DNA of 64,000 bases from the NCBI RefSeq assembly GCF_051020765.1, contig NC_134934.1:3038001-3102000 (forward strand), written 5' to 3'. This DNA comes from Lasioglossum baleicum. Its lineage: Eukaryota; Arthropoda; Insecta; Hymenoptera; Halictidae. The translations under genes were made by a program, and so were the position numbers. A model generated the notes under the pieces. The model did no database searches. It worked only from the letters and a program-made list of their open reading frames with translations, and was not told the DNA's origin. The number at the start of each line of letters is the position of its first letter. The stretch's first letter is position 1. Positions 1 to 10,919 of this stretch are shown one piece after another.

Positions 1-640
1 GTTACATCTGAAATCCACAATAGTGGATTTAGTAGTGGACAATAGTAGAGGAGAATGCAGGACCCATGATGCAGGAATATGTATATTTTTTATTTTACTG
101 GGTAACTTTTCATGAATACTGTTTTTGGGAGGCTCTTTGAGGTTGCGGGACGACGAGTGAAGGTAACCCTGTAATTTTTGGCGGAGCTAGAAGCGAACGT
201 GTTCGCCAAGGCCCCCGTCACCGGGTCCAGACTATTCTCGGCAATGTTAAAAGCCGACGCTCGTTTAATTTCCTTTTTGCGTCCGCGAGCGGCACATCCC
301 ACCCTCCGCTGCACCTTCCGAGGTCTGCGCCTACTCCTTCGGGCCCGTTTCACCGCGCTACGAGCTAAACGTGCCCCGCGGGGGCCCAACGGGCCCAGAC
401 CCTCGCTCTTACCCTTGACCGATCTCCCTTTGGACGCGTCTTCTTCGACAGTGCTGCATCTACCTCCTTTGTGCACCCTGCACTTCGATTTATAAAGTGT
501 CTTCATCAAATCCTACTAACCACTACTTTTCTGCGAACTTGAATTGTCCCGTTCATTTTTATATTTTTCTCATTTTCCGAGACTTCGAAAAATAGAAGTC
601 AACTAAAAACTTTCATCCTTTATAATAAATTAATATTTTT
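1..640. other. No gene seen; GC-rich block between AT-rich flanks
   Basis: The block at about 180-480 is GC-rich and stays open in frames on both strands. The predicted peptides are arginine-, alanine- and proline-rich, as expected when GC-rich DNA lacks stop codons. No splice-bounded exon, repeat or RNA gene was recognised. Confidence 0.5.
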
Positions 641-659
641 AATTGAGTTCCCATAAACA

Positions 660-717
660 TTTTAGCGTTTTAAATTACACCTACTCATTCTCGTCATAAA
701 TGCAATAAAATCCGCTC
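660..717 (-). mobile_element. Decayed end of the GACTGCGG-end MITE family
   Basis: The stretch CACCTACTCATT, then GTCATAAATGCA and AAAATCCGC matches the right ends of the copies near 36.3 kb and 51.3 kb and the inverse of the left end at 33.2 kb. The terminal bases are mutated and the other end is not recognisable. It is identified only by comparison inside this window. Confidence 0.45.
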
Positions 718-1170
718 TCTCTTAATAATGTTTACTGCTACAAATCTGTCTACTGTTTTAAATTGATCTCTTATTCATATTTGTGATAAATTGCTATCTA
801 TTGCTATCTATGCCAAATACAAACGAGCTTTTCTTACGATCATGTGATCTTAGAAATTATTAGAACCAGATTCCCAATGTATTATGTTAATGTTTCCCAA
901 AAGTGTGGCGGAACGGTATTGGGATAAGGAGAGACGTTAATTTCGCGGCAGGCGATTTCGCAGAGACGATCTATAATTTCATCGACGTGTTTATCGATCC
1001 GCTGTTGCACCGTAAATCCTCAGTGCTTTCCGTTTCGTTGGCGACTTGGTATGCCATTCGGTAATGCTTTCTCGTGGTCCGCGACCGTAAAGTAGCCAAA
1101 GGTTAAGTCGCGATATTGTCGTCGCGGCGAGTAACGACAATTTATTAGGATTATTATTCGAACGGCAGCG
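718..1170. other. AT-rich then mixed sequence, nothing recognised
   Basis: It contains a short direct duplication (TTGCTATCTA twice near 790-810). No gene or element ends were seen. Confidence 0.4.
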
Positions 1171-1174
1171 GATA

Positions 1175-1191
1175 GACGACGACGACGACGA
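1175..1191. repeat. (GAC)n microsatellite
   Basis: About five and a half GAC units, ending in GAT. Open frames crossing it encode runs of one residue and are not evidence of a gene. Confidence 0.8.
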
Positions 1192-1398
1192 TCGATGTAT
1201 AATGATTTCGCTTGCGGAGGGGGCGGAAAACTGTCGTACCTTTCACTCTGGCGACGAGGAGAGACACGAATAATAGGCTCGCGAGAGCACACCACGTAAC
1301 TCGTAAGTCCGTTCTACGAAAGAGATCCTCGGCTGCGTTGCGTTTCTACATTTACGTTCGCGCGCGAGAGCGCGACATCCGACAGCAAATGCAATAGG

Positions 1399-1474
1399 AT
1401 GAGAGAGAAAGATACTAAGAGAGAGGAAATGAGAGAGAGAGAGAGAGCGAGAGAGAGATGGCGAGAGAGGCCCT
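1399..1474. repeat. Purine-rich (GA)n tract
   Basis: GAGAGA runs are broken by AAAGATACTAAG and GCGAGAGAGAGATGG. The overlapping open frames on both strands are low-complexity consequences of this tract. Confidence 0.8.
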
Positions 1475-1479
1475 CGACC

Positions 1480-2330
1480 TCGGAACACTGTTACGTGTCA
1501 GGTACCATAGCCATACGCGTGAATAAGTTATGGTCGGTCTGCCATATCCACGAGGCAGCACGCGTACATCAGCCGCTTGGTCCACCGCACCGCCGACTCT
1601 TCGCAACTACTCGCACTGAAACGATCGTTTCGCAGCGTTCGCAGACGCCAACCTTGTCTATGATCTGCTTTTCCAAACAGGCGACAACCATTGCCAGCTG
1701 TTTGCCACAGTTTTGCCATGCGGTTGCTCCCGGCAGACGATCTTTACGAGGATCTGCTCACTTTGGCCGTGTTTATTTACCAACATTCTAAACAACATGA
1801 AAAATATCATGTTACACACGGAAGACAAATTGTTTTCAACAGTCTCGATCCTTGAGACTGATTTTATAAGCTTGACTTTAAATCGTTATGAGAGCACTTG
1901 GGAACAATCGTGATACTTTTAAAAATTCATAAATAAAGCAATGAACGTTCGAATAGTCCGGCGTTGGAGGATCTAGTATTGTACGAGTGAATTCGGTTAA
2001 TTTGATATACATAAAATGAAAAAGATCATGTAGAATGAAAATATTCTAGATCGGAAGAAATGTTTGGTTTTTCAGGACGAACAAACCACCATAGTCTGAC
2101 GAACGATTGAATCGTTATCAAACCAGGACAGCTTCACCAATACACAGATATCCAACGTCGATGAAGGTACCTCGACTCTCATTCGAAAAACCAGCCCACG
2201 GGCCCCGGCACAGGCCCCGGTATAGGATCGCGGGTCCCGTTGTTTTCATGGCGTTGGATGACGAAATCATCGTCTCAAGATTCGGTCGTGTAAGCGTTGG
2301 GAGGAAGGAAAAAGCTAGGAGAAGATAAAA
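1480..2330. other. No gene seen
   Basis: Mixed-composition unique sequence with an AT-rich centre (1790-2060) and a GC-rich end (2170-2300). No element ends, RNA gene or convincing exon were found. Confidence 0.4.
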
Positions 2331-2334
2331 GAGC

Positions 2335-2378
2335 TAACAGAGAAGAGAAGAGAACAGAAGAGACGAGAAGAGAAGAAT
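2335..2378. repeat. Purine tract of GAGAA/GAAGA units
   Basis: Degenerate repeats of AGAGAAGAGAAG and AGACGAGAAG. Short frames here are low complexity. Confidence 0.7.
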
Positions 2379-2542
2379 CAAAGGGAGTAGCTTTGCGGTT
2401 CTTGGGACGAAAAAGGGAGAGGTCCGGAGGACACGAGGGTGTTCCAAGGACTCCCCATCGCGAACGGTGGCGCGAGTTATTTCTCCGGGACGTAATTCAC
2501 GTCGTAGGAGTAGGAGGTCGGTAAAAGGGAAAGGTGGTGAGG

Positions 2543-2563
2543 AGGGGCGGGAGGGGGAGGGGG
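2543..2563 (+). other. Predicted G-quadruplex-forming G-run cluster
   Basis: Four runs of three to five G are separated by single bases (GGGGCGGGAGGGGGAGGGGG), which fits the standard four-run G4 rule with one-base loops. It lies in a wider G-rich purine strand at 2520-2570. Folding is inferred from the pattern only. Confidence 0.6.
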
Positions 2564-2999
2564 AGGAGACATCAGGCCCCTCTCTTTCGCTCGCATTGTC
2601 CTGCGGTCTCGGGGCGCACCTTTGAGCTCCCGCATTCTGCGTAGCGTCACTTTATAATATTTACAGCCCTCCGCCAAATTCCTTCCGCGCCGTTTTATCT
2701 CGGTGAGACTCACCGGGTATAGGGTGGAGAAGGGCTGGCCCCGGGGTCCTGGGCCCGTCGCCTCCGCCGCGTCCCATTCCGTCGTCGTTTCCTTCTCGGC
2801 GATTCGGGGCCAGAGAGCGCAGCGGCAGCCTTTGCTCGATTTTCTCCTCTTCCTTCGATCCCGCTCGCCGCTGTCTTCCAGGAGAGAAACGGACTTCGGG
2901 GCCTGGGGGGAGAGGGAGTGCTGGCCCAGGAAAGGAACAGGAAAAGAAGGAAACGAGAGAAAAAGGGAGAGGGCCCTAGCTAGCCCTCGAGGCGAGAGG

Positions 3000-3072
3000 G
3001 ACCATCGAGGGCACCGTGAAGGGGACCACGAGGGAACCACGAGGGGCATCATGAGGGGCATCATGAGGGGGG
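3000..3072. repeat. Degenerate short tandem repeat, 14-15 bp unit
   Basis: Units of the form CATCATGAGGGG and ACCACGAGGG follow one another about five times, with the last two nearly identical. This explains the repetitive peptide in the overlapping frame. Confidence 0.7.
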
Positions 3073-3079
3073 GAGACGA

Positions 3080-5050
3080 AGGGGGCTCAGGAGAAACGAG
3101 GGAAGCGATCGTGCATGCGTCTTCTATTTGTTAGGAGGGAGAGAGGCCCTCGCCGCGCCGCCGGCTCGTAACCGCGGCCTCTTATAAGCCCCCCAATCGG
3201 ACACATGAAAGCCAAAAGCCGAAACTTGTCGTTGATCTAGTGCTCCACCGGCCGCTTAACTAGGGCCCGATACCTTCGGATAAGCCCCCCTGCCGGACCC
3301 CGCCGGGCCCCGCGCTCTCCCCGATCACCTAACCATCGACGCGACGGTTCGACTGCGCGGGCCCGCCGTCATCTATTATATCCGCCAACCACCCTTTAGC
3401 TGGGACCGAACCACCGACTATCGGCTACTATGACTCTTCTTGGATCCAACGATCCGCGAAGATCGGGGGTGGACCGATCTGGAACCTCCTTACCGTGATC
3501 CGTGAACCTTGAGCGGCTGTGGTCCTTTCCAGGGAATTTTTGAACGTCTGATGACGCGCCTATTAGTCAGGTACATACTCAGGTACAACCATTGCTTCTG
3601 CAACGTCGACGTTGCGTCATGTTCAAGAGATTGTTATAATCTGTAAGTTTATTAGATCTTTTGATATTAATTAAGATCTAATAATATATAAAGACGAAGC
3701 TGAATGCATTCGTTAGCACATCAAGTTCATAAATTAAACTTCATATACTTTTGATAGACTAACATGTTCTTGTCGAAATGATGTTGTTCGGCGGTAGAAG
3801 TGGTCATAGAGAAATTCCATCGCGACTTTTCGAGTTTTTGGTATTAAGAAATTCTTCCGGACGACTTCCTGCTCGGCGGAGCGAGTTTCACCGGCCGGAG
3901 ACAGCGCCGTCTTGCAATTAAGGGGATTAAGATACTGATCGGAGATCGCTCGGTGTCCCGTAATTTGCAATCAGCCGGTGGCCGAGAGACCGCGACAGCA
4001 ATATCGGCGGGACATCCGCCGCGGATCGACCAAATCGACGATGTCTCCTCTCGCGACGTCTTTCGAGGCTTGCACAGGGGCCCTATCGCGTCATCTAGAA
4101 AAGCGAAGCGGCCCGTCCGCCGGGCGAAACTCGTCCAGCTCGTTCGACGAAGACGAGCAAGGTCTCTGGCTCGTCCTGTTCGGTTAACAGAACGTCTGGC
4201 CAGTCTCCATAAAGGGTTGAAGTCCTGCAAGCTGGATTCAAACTTGTACCAATCTTCTGTTAACGTGGCACCTCGATATTAACTGAATAATGTACTAACG
4301 CGTTCTTCATTTTTGTTTGTATTTGTAAGTGAATGATTCGAGATGACCAGAATGACAATAAGGATTCTCTTCTAGATCCAATATGAACAAAAATCAATGA
4401 AATATAGCGATAAAGTGAACAAACCTGATACATTCTCACTCTTGTCGATTTTTCACGAGGGCCAGTAGGCCTGGGAAGGTGACTGTCCTTTTTACTGATC
4501 TTTTTGCCATCAAAGATCCTGAGGCTCGAAGGGAAAGAGGTTTCCTTGGGTACAAGTGGGATTCACGGGAGCGTGGACGAGCGTGCCGGAGGCTTTTAAA
4601 AGTTGGCAGCCAGCCGAGATTCAAAGGATCGTGTTGCAACGCTCTTCCTCAAGGCTTCTCGCGCCGTTGCTGCTGCTGTATACAGGCGTCCCGTAGGCGT
4701 CGAGCGTGTTAAACGCATTCCACCTTAGAGGTTACGCGTTGCGAAACCCGCGTGCGTGAGCGTTGCGTCTCGTTAGCCGCGATTCGCGCGTCCTTGCCTC
4801 AAGTTCGCGTCACGAGCCGCGCATCCTGTCCGATAAGGAAAAGATCGGCCACTTTGCGTGGCCGCGAATCTCTTGGTCGCGACCTCAGAGATTGATCCGG
4901 GAAACGATTCTATTCTTGGCCAGAGAGAACACACTGAGAACTTCACTCAAACCCCTCGCAAACATAGACCGACCTCTTCACTTATTCCGCAAGATTGATT
5001 TGTTCGACATTTTGTAAACCACGTATGTATATGGTCAATCAAATGACAGT
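3080..5050. other. CpG-rich unique block, no gene recognised
   Basis: At 3140-3480 the DNA is strongly GC-rich and contains two related words, CTTATAAGCCCCCC and GGATAAGCCCCCC, 94 bp apart. At 3600-3760 it is AT-rich. Open frames at 3844-4282 are present on both strands and show no family signature. Confidence 0.4.
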
Positions 5051-7308
5051 ACACTCCATATGTATACTCTCTTAACGGTTTCAGTGCCGAGTCAGCAGCC
5101 TCCAAGTAGTGTATTCAATTAGATAAAAATTGAAATTGTAAGATTGAGAGTACAGTGAACTTCCGTATATAAAAAGACTACGTACTTCTTTTTTCTATGT
5201 GACAGTAAATTCACATGTACAGAAACTGTTTATATTTGAGATTGCGACAATAATCACTGTAATAAATCCTGTCCAGTTTGCCTCTACCCAATAAAATTCT
5301 CCGGTTCCTAGCAACAGCAATATCTTATCGGTAACGACACTCGGACGGTTAATAAACCAAAAACTAGAAAGCTAAGACTTTCGTCACACTCGCCGAAGAA
5401 CCTGAAGTATTCTCGCAGATCCAGCAAAATGTTCGGATCTGCGATCAGAATCGTCTCTGAAATCGTTTCCAAAAAAAAATTGCACAACACCCAAAAGCAT
5501 GGCGAAATTTTCGCGAGTTTCTCTTTTTCAGAATCGCATGAAAGAGGTCCCCGGCAATCATTCTTATCTATCAGCTCTCTCATCGAGCTACGATTCTGGC
5601 TGCAATTAATTACATTGACGTGGATCGGTTTTCGGAGGAGGTCTCACTCTTTCTCTTATATGGAGACTTTATATTTACGACATTGGCTGCCGGTGCCGAG
5701 GTCCTCTTGGAGTAGCAGGAACATCGGTAGGAACGGAATTTCGACACAGGCACATCAAGGTTGGGCTAGACGTTCGAAATGTCACCCGTCGAGCTAAAAA
5801 CAAAAGGAGACAACACACACCGATGAGACTCGGCCAGGTGTCTGGTACACGTCTCTCACGCCTCTGCTGGTCCTGCGATCGTCTCGTCTTGTCTCGACTC
5901 GTCTCGTTGACCAGCTTCGAACGAGGTCAGCTAAGCGCGCGAGCTCGGGGGAAAGTTCAATTTATGATGCTCGGTTTAGGCAGAACCGCCTGCCTTGGAA
6001 TCCCGCGCCGATAATCACCGTTAACATACACCAAAAGGTCGCCTCGTTTGGTCCGGACCTACTTGCAGCCGATGGAAGACGATTTTTAGGCGGACACGAG
6101 CTCTGCTCGTCGTCCTCGCCGATTTCTATCTCCGCGAACTTCCAAGCTATCTTCGATCTGGCGACATTAATTATACCGTCTTTTTGGTACTCCAAGGAAC
6201 TGCTCCTTTCAACGGACCACGCGTAAGAGCCAGTCACAACCGTCGGCCGGTTTCGACGTGGCGACAGAAAAATCGAAACCGGAGAACCGACGCGACGAGA
6301 CGACCGGCGTAAAACGGTAAATCAGCGGCCACCGTTCTTCCCGGAGAGACCATTGGATCATGCGGGAAGGACGACACTTTGCGGTTGCGGGGATGATGCG
6401 ATTTCAGGAATGTCGCGCTTTATGTTGTTCTGCGACGTGATCTGCGGTCGCTGCGATCGGTTAACCGTTTTGACACGGCTTGCGGTGGAGGGGTTGTTTT
6501 ACTTGATGTTCAATCAAATTCTAAAGCGTTAAAAACCACTGTGAAATCCAAAATATAGTTTGGATTATTAAATACGTTGCCATCTAACCGATTAAACATT
6601 TAAGTATTTGAAGAGGTGTTGCATCAATTTCGTATCCATGAAATGAAATAAAATTCACACCAGAAATGTATGGGTGCAATTACACGTGCAAAGAGTGAAA
6701 GATAAGTGGCTCCTGCATCTTATAACAAATGCAGATCATTTTTACTTTGTGCAAAGATTATTCTACTAATCGCCAGTGACCATGAAGTGGAAGTTGAAGG
6801 GGTGTGTAACGGGAAGGGGGTGTTTCCGCAGAAACTCATTTTCCGAGACCAGTTTCTTCGACGTGGCTGCAGCTCGATTTTTGTAAAAACCTGCCGACCC
6901 TGGTGTTGCAGCAGCTTCGATGGCCGTTCTCCGGAGGAATTCGCCGGAAGTCGGCGCGCGCAGTGCGCGTTCGTTTAACTGGCGCAATCGCGTCCGCACC
7001 GATCCTCCTCCGCGCAATCAAACCCAATATCCCGGAGTATCGCTTGTCGCGCACGACATGACAGCTTCGTTCTCGTAGGAAATTTCCAGCGACGTAGAAT
7101 CTGGTCTCGCGACACGTACCCGCGTGGAATTCACGAAAAAGATCGGCCGATCGGAACACGACCCGTTCAAACGAGCAACCGCCATGCTGCTGCCAGGAAA
7201 AAAGCTTCGAGGTTCGTTTGTACGCGTGCGTGCGACCGACCAGTTGCCAGTTCTCTGTGCAGTGTGTTCATACCGATCCCATGAACCGTGCATCGGTCGC
7301 TACGGTAT

Positions 7309-7385
7309 ATACATGTATATGTACATATACAAGTTTATATACTCAACCATACATATATGTATACGTGTACATATGTACAATATAA
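7309..7385. repeat. TATACA/TACATA microsatellite-like stretch
   Basis: Imperfect alternation of TATA, CATA and GTAC words. The methionine-tyrosine-rich peptide read across it is an artefact of this composition. Confidence 0.6.
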
Positions 7386-7703
7386 ATGGTCTAGAGCCGC
7401 GATCCCGCTCGCCTTCGTCACCGCGGAATTACGCAATAAGTAGAAGTCGTTTGGTTGGCTTCGACTGCTCGTTGGACGTTTCCACGGAGCTCGGTCGTCT
7501 CGCGAAGATAGAAACGATTCCGCGCCGATCGTTTTCTCGCGCAGAAACCGATGCTCGAACGTTTCTTGCGGAGAGACCTGTACAGGCGCCGCTGGAAAAA
7601 AGCCGAAGGAAACGCCGGGCTGTTGCTCGCAGAATCTCAGTCGACTTCATATACGCTGGTTCTTCTGCTTCAAATGTTAATCTATTTCGTCGTTTCGATG
7701 TAG

Positions 7704-7726
7704 TTAACACTAGAACTGCCGAGTTC
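7704..7726 (+). mobile_element. Possible solo end of a TTAA-type element
   Basis: The sequence TTAACACTAGAACTGCC has the form of ends seen on small piggyBac-type elements in insects: a TTAA target followed by a conserved 5' inverted repeat. No matching opposite end is visible within 1 kb, so this is at best a fragment. Confidence 0.35.
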
Positions 7727-8648
7727 GTCGAAGTCCCTACCAAACTGTGGATTTTAGTCAGTTGACGGATTAAGAGGAGTTTGAAAATATGGATGTGCAG
7801 CACTCCACTTTCTACATAACTGGTTATATGGAACTTTACATCTACTCCGACATAAATAAATGTTTACTTAACCAAATAACTACTTCAATGCATAACAATT
7901 ATTTGCAAGTGCGGTCGACGCCTTTATTTATGCTTGAAACACTAAATTTAAAGTTTTGAAATTGTAAATACTAGATTGACTCTATTTTGTCTACCCGTGA
8001 TCGTAGAGCTTTACCAGCCGATTTGCGACCACGGAACAGATTTAAAACAGTATCCTGCGTCCAACAGCCAGTAGAAATCACCGCAGCATGAATTTCCAAC
8101 GTCGCGTCATCGCTATGGAAGTAGAATGAGCTCGCCGAGGCGCGTTAATTGATAACGCACAGGGCATCTTCATGGGTACCCGTTTTCTCCGTGGTGGATA
8201 GGATGCTGTATCAGTATAGAAGGTTGGATCGGGTCGGGCAGGGTCGAGCTGGGCGTAAATTACCGTCGACTGGCACGACCTCGAGGCTCCTACTCGGACG
8301 AGAGTAGGCAGTAGCTGGACGATCGAGCCACGATCGAGATAACGGGGCTTAAACGTACCTAAGGCGTTTCGTCTACCACGACGACGCACCAAAGTGCTGC
8401 TCTCAAGGCCGGTTCTACACGTAGGGGTTACTCGGCATCGATAACTTCGCCTCGATCCCGATGAAGTCGCTTTTAGAACCGACCCTGCCACTTTCCACGT
8501 TCTACCCTGCCCCGGGACTTTCACTCGATTTTCATGACGGCTTCAGCACTAGCACGAAACACCGGTCTTGGCAACGTGGGAATATAAGGATAAAAATATT
8601 TGTTGCGGAGATTGAATGTAAAATGTCCTGTGTAATAGCTTATAATTA

Positions 8649-8808
8649 GACAGCGGATGTTTATGCATTTATAAAGAAATTGGTTCGGTGAAATATAAAA
8701 GAGTAAAGGATTAGAAAAATTTAAGAATCTCGTAATGTTGTTTTTAATGTAACAAAGTCATTAAGGGATGAAATCAATTTTTACTTTATTCCTCCTTCCC
8801 ACAATCCG
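8649..8808 (+). mobile_element. GACTGCGG-end MITE, degraded copy
   Basis: Starts TA-GACAGCGGATGTTTATGC and continues ATTTATAA, matching the A end of the family. The right end (ACAATCCG-TA) is diverged and the interior is shortened. TA flanks both sides, as expected for Tc1/mariner-type insertion. Confidence 0.5.
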
Positions 8809-8826
8809 TAAAGAGCAATGCATTAA

Positions 8827-9011
8827 GGTCGTCGCCCACTAGACTGCACCACACCAGCACCGCACCAGCGTTTTCAGTGGCGCTCACCACTATAACGGTC
8901 TGGGTTAGGTCGTCCGACGGATTACGGCGCGACGAATGGCCGCGCTAGTGGTGAGCGCCAGTGAAAACGCTGGTGCGGTGCTGGTGAGGTGCGGTCTAGT
9001 GGGCGACGATC
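8827..9011. mobile_element. TTAA-flanked 185-bp palindromic element
   Basis: Two arms of 68 bp (8825-8892 and 8946-9013) are inverted complements with only about four mismatches, around a 53-bp centre. TTAA stands directly outside on both sides (8823-8826 and 9012-9015). TTAA duplication is the known target signature of the piggyBac superfamily. The ends read GGTCGTCGCCCAC and GATCGTCGCCCAC. There is no coding capacity. Low arm divergence suggests a fairly recent insertion or active arm homogenisation. Confidence 0.8.
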
Positions 9012-9015
9012 TTAA

Positions 9016-9780
9016 AGATCCGCAGTCTATGTGTAATATATGGCCGAACGGTAATAGTTTCTAATTTATGGCTGTTGCCAAGATGTTCAAGACATGGGCA
9101 TGTTAACAAACAGAAGACAGTATATACCTCGTTGACTGCAAACCGAACAACATGCACATGTAATAAACAACTCTTATAAAAGCTCTACACCTTCGACAAC
9201 GATACATTGTTCCGTACATTGCAAATCTTGTCTTGCGGCTTCTGTTGCAATCTTCGGTTTGCGTTTGCGTTGATAAACAGAGTCTTTTGATCACGCGTCA
9301 ATCAGGTGCACAATTTTCAGAAATAATTTGAACCTAACATTTTTCTTCAATATCGTTTTTCTGACTTTTACAGAAGGAAATAAATTCTGCTAACGATCGT
9401 GTTACTGGATAACCACTGTGACAAGCCTCGCCTTTGCAGTTTCGTTTGCAACGATTAAATTATGATAATCTTATGGGAATTTTTGAAAGATGAACGTACA
9501 ATCTATCGTTTCCCTCAAGCGTTAATCACCACCCTTCGGATTTGTATGTTCGCCTTTCACGTTCAGAAGAAAAGGGTTCGAAACATTTAAATATCAAATC
9601 CATAGACACTGAAAGGAACGAACTAATTTTCGTTTACAGTGTCGCAAGTGGAAGGAACAGATGAAGAACGGTTTCTCTGATCACGTTGGTTTGGTCGCGT
9701 TAGAACCGTTCGCATCGTTGGAAGGTGAACTACATATTATTCCGCGGCGGACCCAGAAACCGTGGATAAACAGACGAAAA
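9016..9780. other. AT-rich unique sequence, nothing recognised
   Basis: No inverted ends, RNA gene or exon-like frame were seen. The short frames are scattered over both strands. Confidence 0.4.
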
Positions 9781-9786
9781 AAATGT

Positions 9787-9976
9787 GAGAGTGAGAGAGA
9801 GAGAGAGAGACCTACAAAGAAGGAGAGGCGAGAGAGTAGTCACAGATTCGAAGGTATCGGAGTGTCTAAAACCGGTACGAGAGAGCGGCGGAGAGCGGCG
9901 GCGATCGCGTATCGAACGAGGACGGCGCGGTGCGGAGAGCTGACTCGACTCGAGAGTGGGAGAGAGAGAGAGAGAG
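9787..9976. repeat. Two (AG)n tracts in a purine-rich leader-like block
   Basis: AG runs lie at about 9787-9810 and 9961-9976. Between them are AG-rich stretches and a GAGAGCGGCG duplication near 9890-9903. Purine-rich blocks like this are common in insect 5' untranslated regions but are also frequent in unique intergenic DNA. Confidence 0.7.
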
Positions 9977-10125
9977 AACGAAAAAAGAAGTGAAAAAAAT
10001 GAAACCTGAATTTTCGATCGGCGATCGTCGTAGATCGAGATAAAGCCGGAGGTAAACGGAAGCCAGGCGACACTGGTTCGTGGCCAGGCTTTCGGCCGGA
10101 GCTGTTAAGAGTTGGGAGCGGCTCC

Positions 10126-10440
10126 ATGACAGAACTGGTCTTAGAACGGACCTCCGAGACCTTCCTCGAGGACTATCCCGACTATAGTACTCGCAGTCGC
10201 AGGCACGGGTTCGCGGTTCCACGGTCTTTACGCTGTTTCAAACGTTTCGTCTCGCTTCATTTTGTTTCGCCCATTATCGACCATAATCCGACATTGACAA
10301 TCGACAAGAACTTCATCGACGATAGTTGCTCACCGATTGTAGACGACGTTTATCTAGTGGCCACTTCTGGCGAGTTTACCGAAGTGCAATTGTTTTCAGT
10401 CAATCACTTCTACGGTACGGTTGATTCAATTGAGAAGTGA
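10126..10440 (+). CDS. Weak candidate: short ATG frame, unknown product (104 aa)
   Basis: An ATG follows a 340-bp purine-rich, upstream-leader-like block and opens 104 codons before TGA. The first 27 residues (MTELVLERTSETF, then EDYPDYSTRSRRH) have a balanced acidic/hydroxyl composition unlike the arginine-rich shadow frames around it. The C-terminal half is neutral and carries no motif I recognise. There is no signal peptide or membrane segment. The opposite strand is also open over the first 100 bases. A frame of this length is expected by chance many times in 64 kb, so the support is composition and position only. It could be the first exon of a spliced gene, a short protein, or nothing. 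Confidence 0.2.
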   Translation: MTELVLERTSETFLEDYPDYSTRSRRHGFAVPRSLRCFKRFVSLHFVSPIIDHNPTLTIDKNFIDDSCSPIVDDVYLVATSGEFTEVQLFSVNHFYGTVDSIEK

Positions 10441-10875
10441 AGAGCTATAGTTAAAATTTGCAAATATTCTGCACTCCGTTTAAAAATCATTCGCGAAGCT
10501 TCTGTTTTTTGTGGAGCCACAACTGTCTCACAGATTGAACAAGATTAACCTCGACTCGAATTTCGATAAACTAGTCGGTGAAAATCTATATACCCATAAA
10601 GAACTTCAATCGATTATCGCAGTTCATTAATTAACCGGTAAATCGCTTCGCACCGAGCCCGAAAAATTCCCGGCAGTAACCGAAAGTGATTTAATCTTTA
10701 AATCCGCCGATTTTCCCTCGGCGATAATAAATGTTTCTGTCGCCCGATGCCGGCGTAAATTATGCAAAAGTTAAAGCGTCGCGGTGAGTTCTAGGCTGAC
10801 CGCCTGGTTGCAAAACCGTCTAGCGTCTTTTTCAAGAATTTATGAAGAGGTTCTCTCGCTCTGCGCCAGATCGAA
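10441..10875. other. No gene seen
   Basis: Unique sequence with several AT-rich words (ATTAATTAACC near 10626). Nothing was recognised. Confidence 0.4.
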
Positions 10876-10879
10876 AGAT

Positions 10880-10915
10880 AGAGAGAGAAAGAGAGAGAGA
10901 GAGAGAGAAAGAGAG
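10880..10915. repeat. (GA)n microsatellite
   Basis: GAGAGA runs are interrupted by AAA. A second AG-rich stretch follows at 11170-11213. Confidence 0.8.
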
Positions 10916-10919
10916 GTGC

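Larger units (their letters stand above)
5051..8640. other. Mixed unique sequence, no gene recognised
   Basis: It holds a TA/CA-rich microsatellite (7309-7385) and a small inverted pair CCGGTTTCGA/TCGAAACCGG near 6250-6283. There is also one possible transposon end at 7704. Long frames at 7124-7765 and 6836-7159 run through the microsatellite or CpG-rich DNA and have no recognisable domain. Confidence 0.4.

Noticed and set aside
2477..3134. Overlapping long frames on both strands
   Set aside because: Both are open because of G-rich, purine-rich and tandem-repeat DNA; the peptides are low complexity.
5072..5095. TTAACGGTTTCAGTGCCGAG, resembling a TTAA-type end
   Set aside because: The match to known ends is loose and there is no partner TTAA end.
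5151..5180. TACAGTGAACTTCCGTATAT, resembling a pogo/Tc1-type end
   Set aside because: No inverted partner end was found within 2 kb and there is no second copy in the window.
7124..7765. 213-codon plus-strand frame
   Set aside because: It has no ATG at its start, passes through a TA/CA microsatellite and has no recognisable domain.
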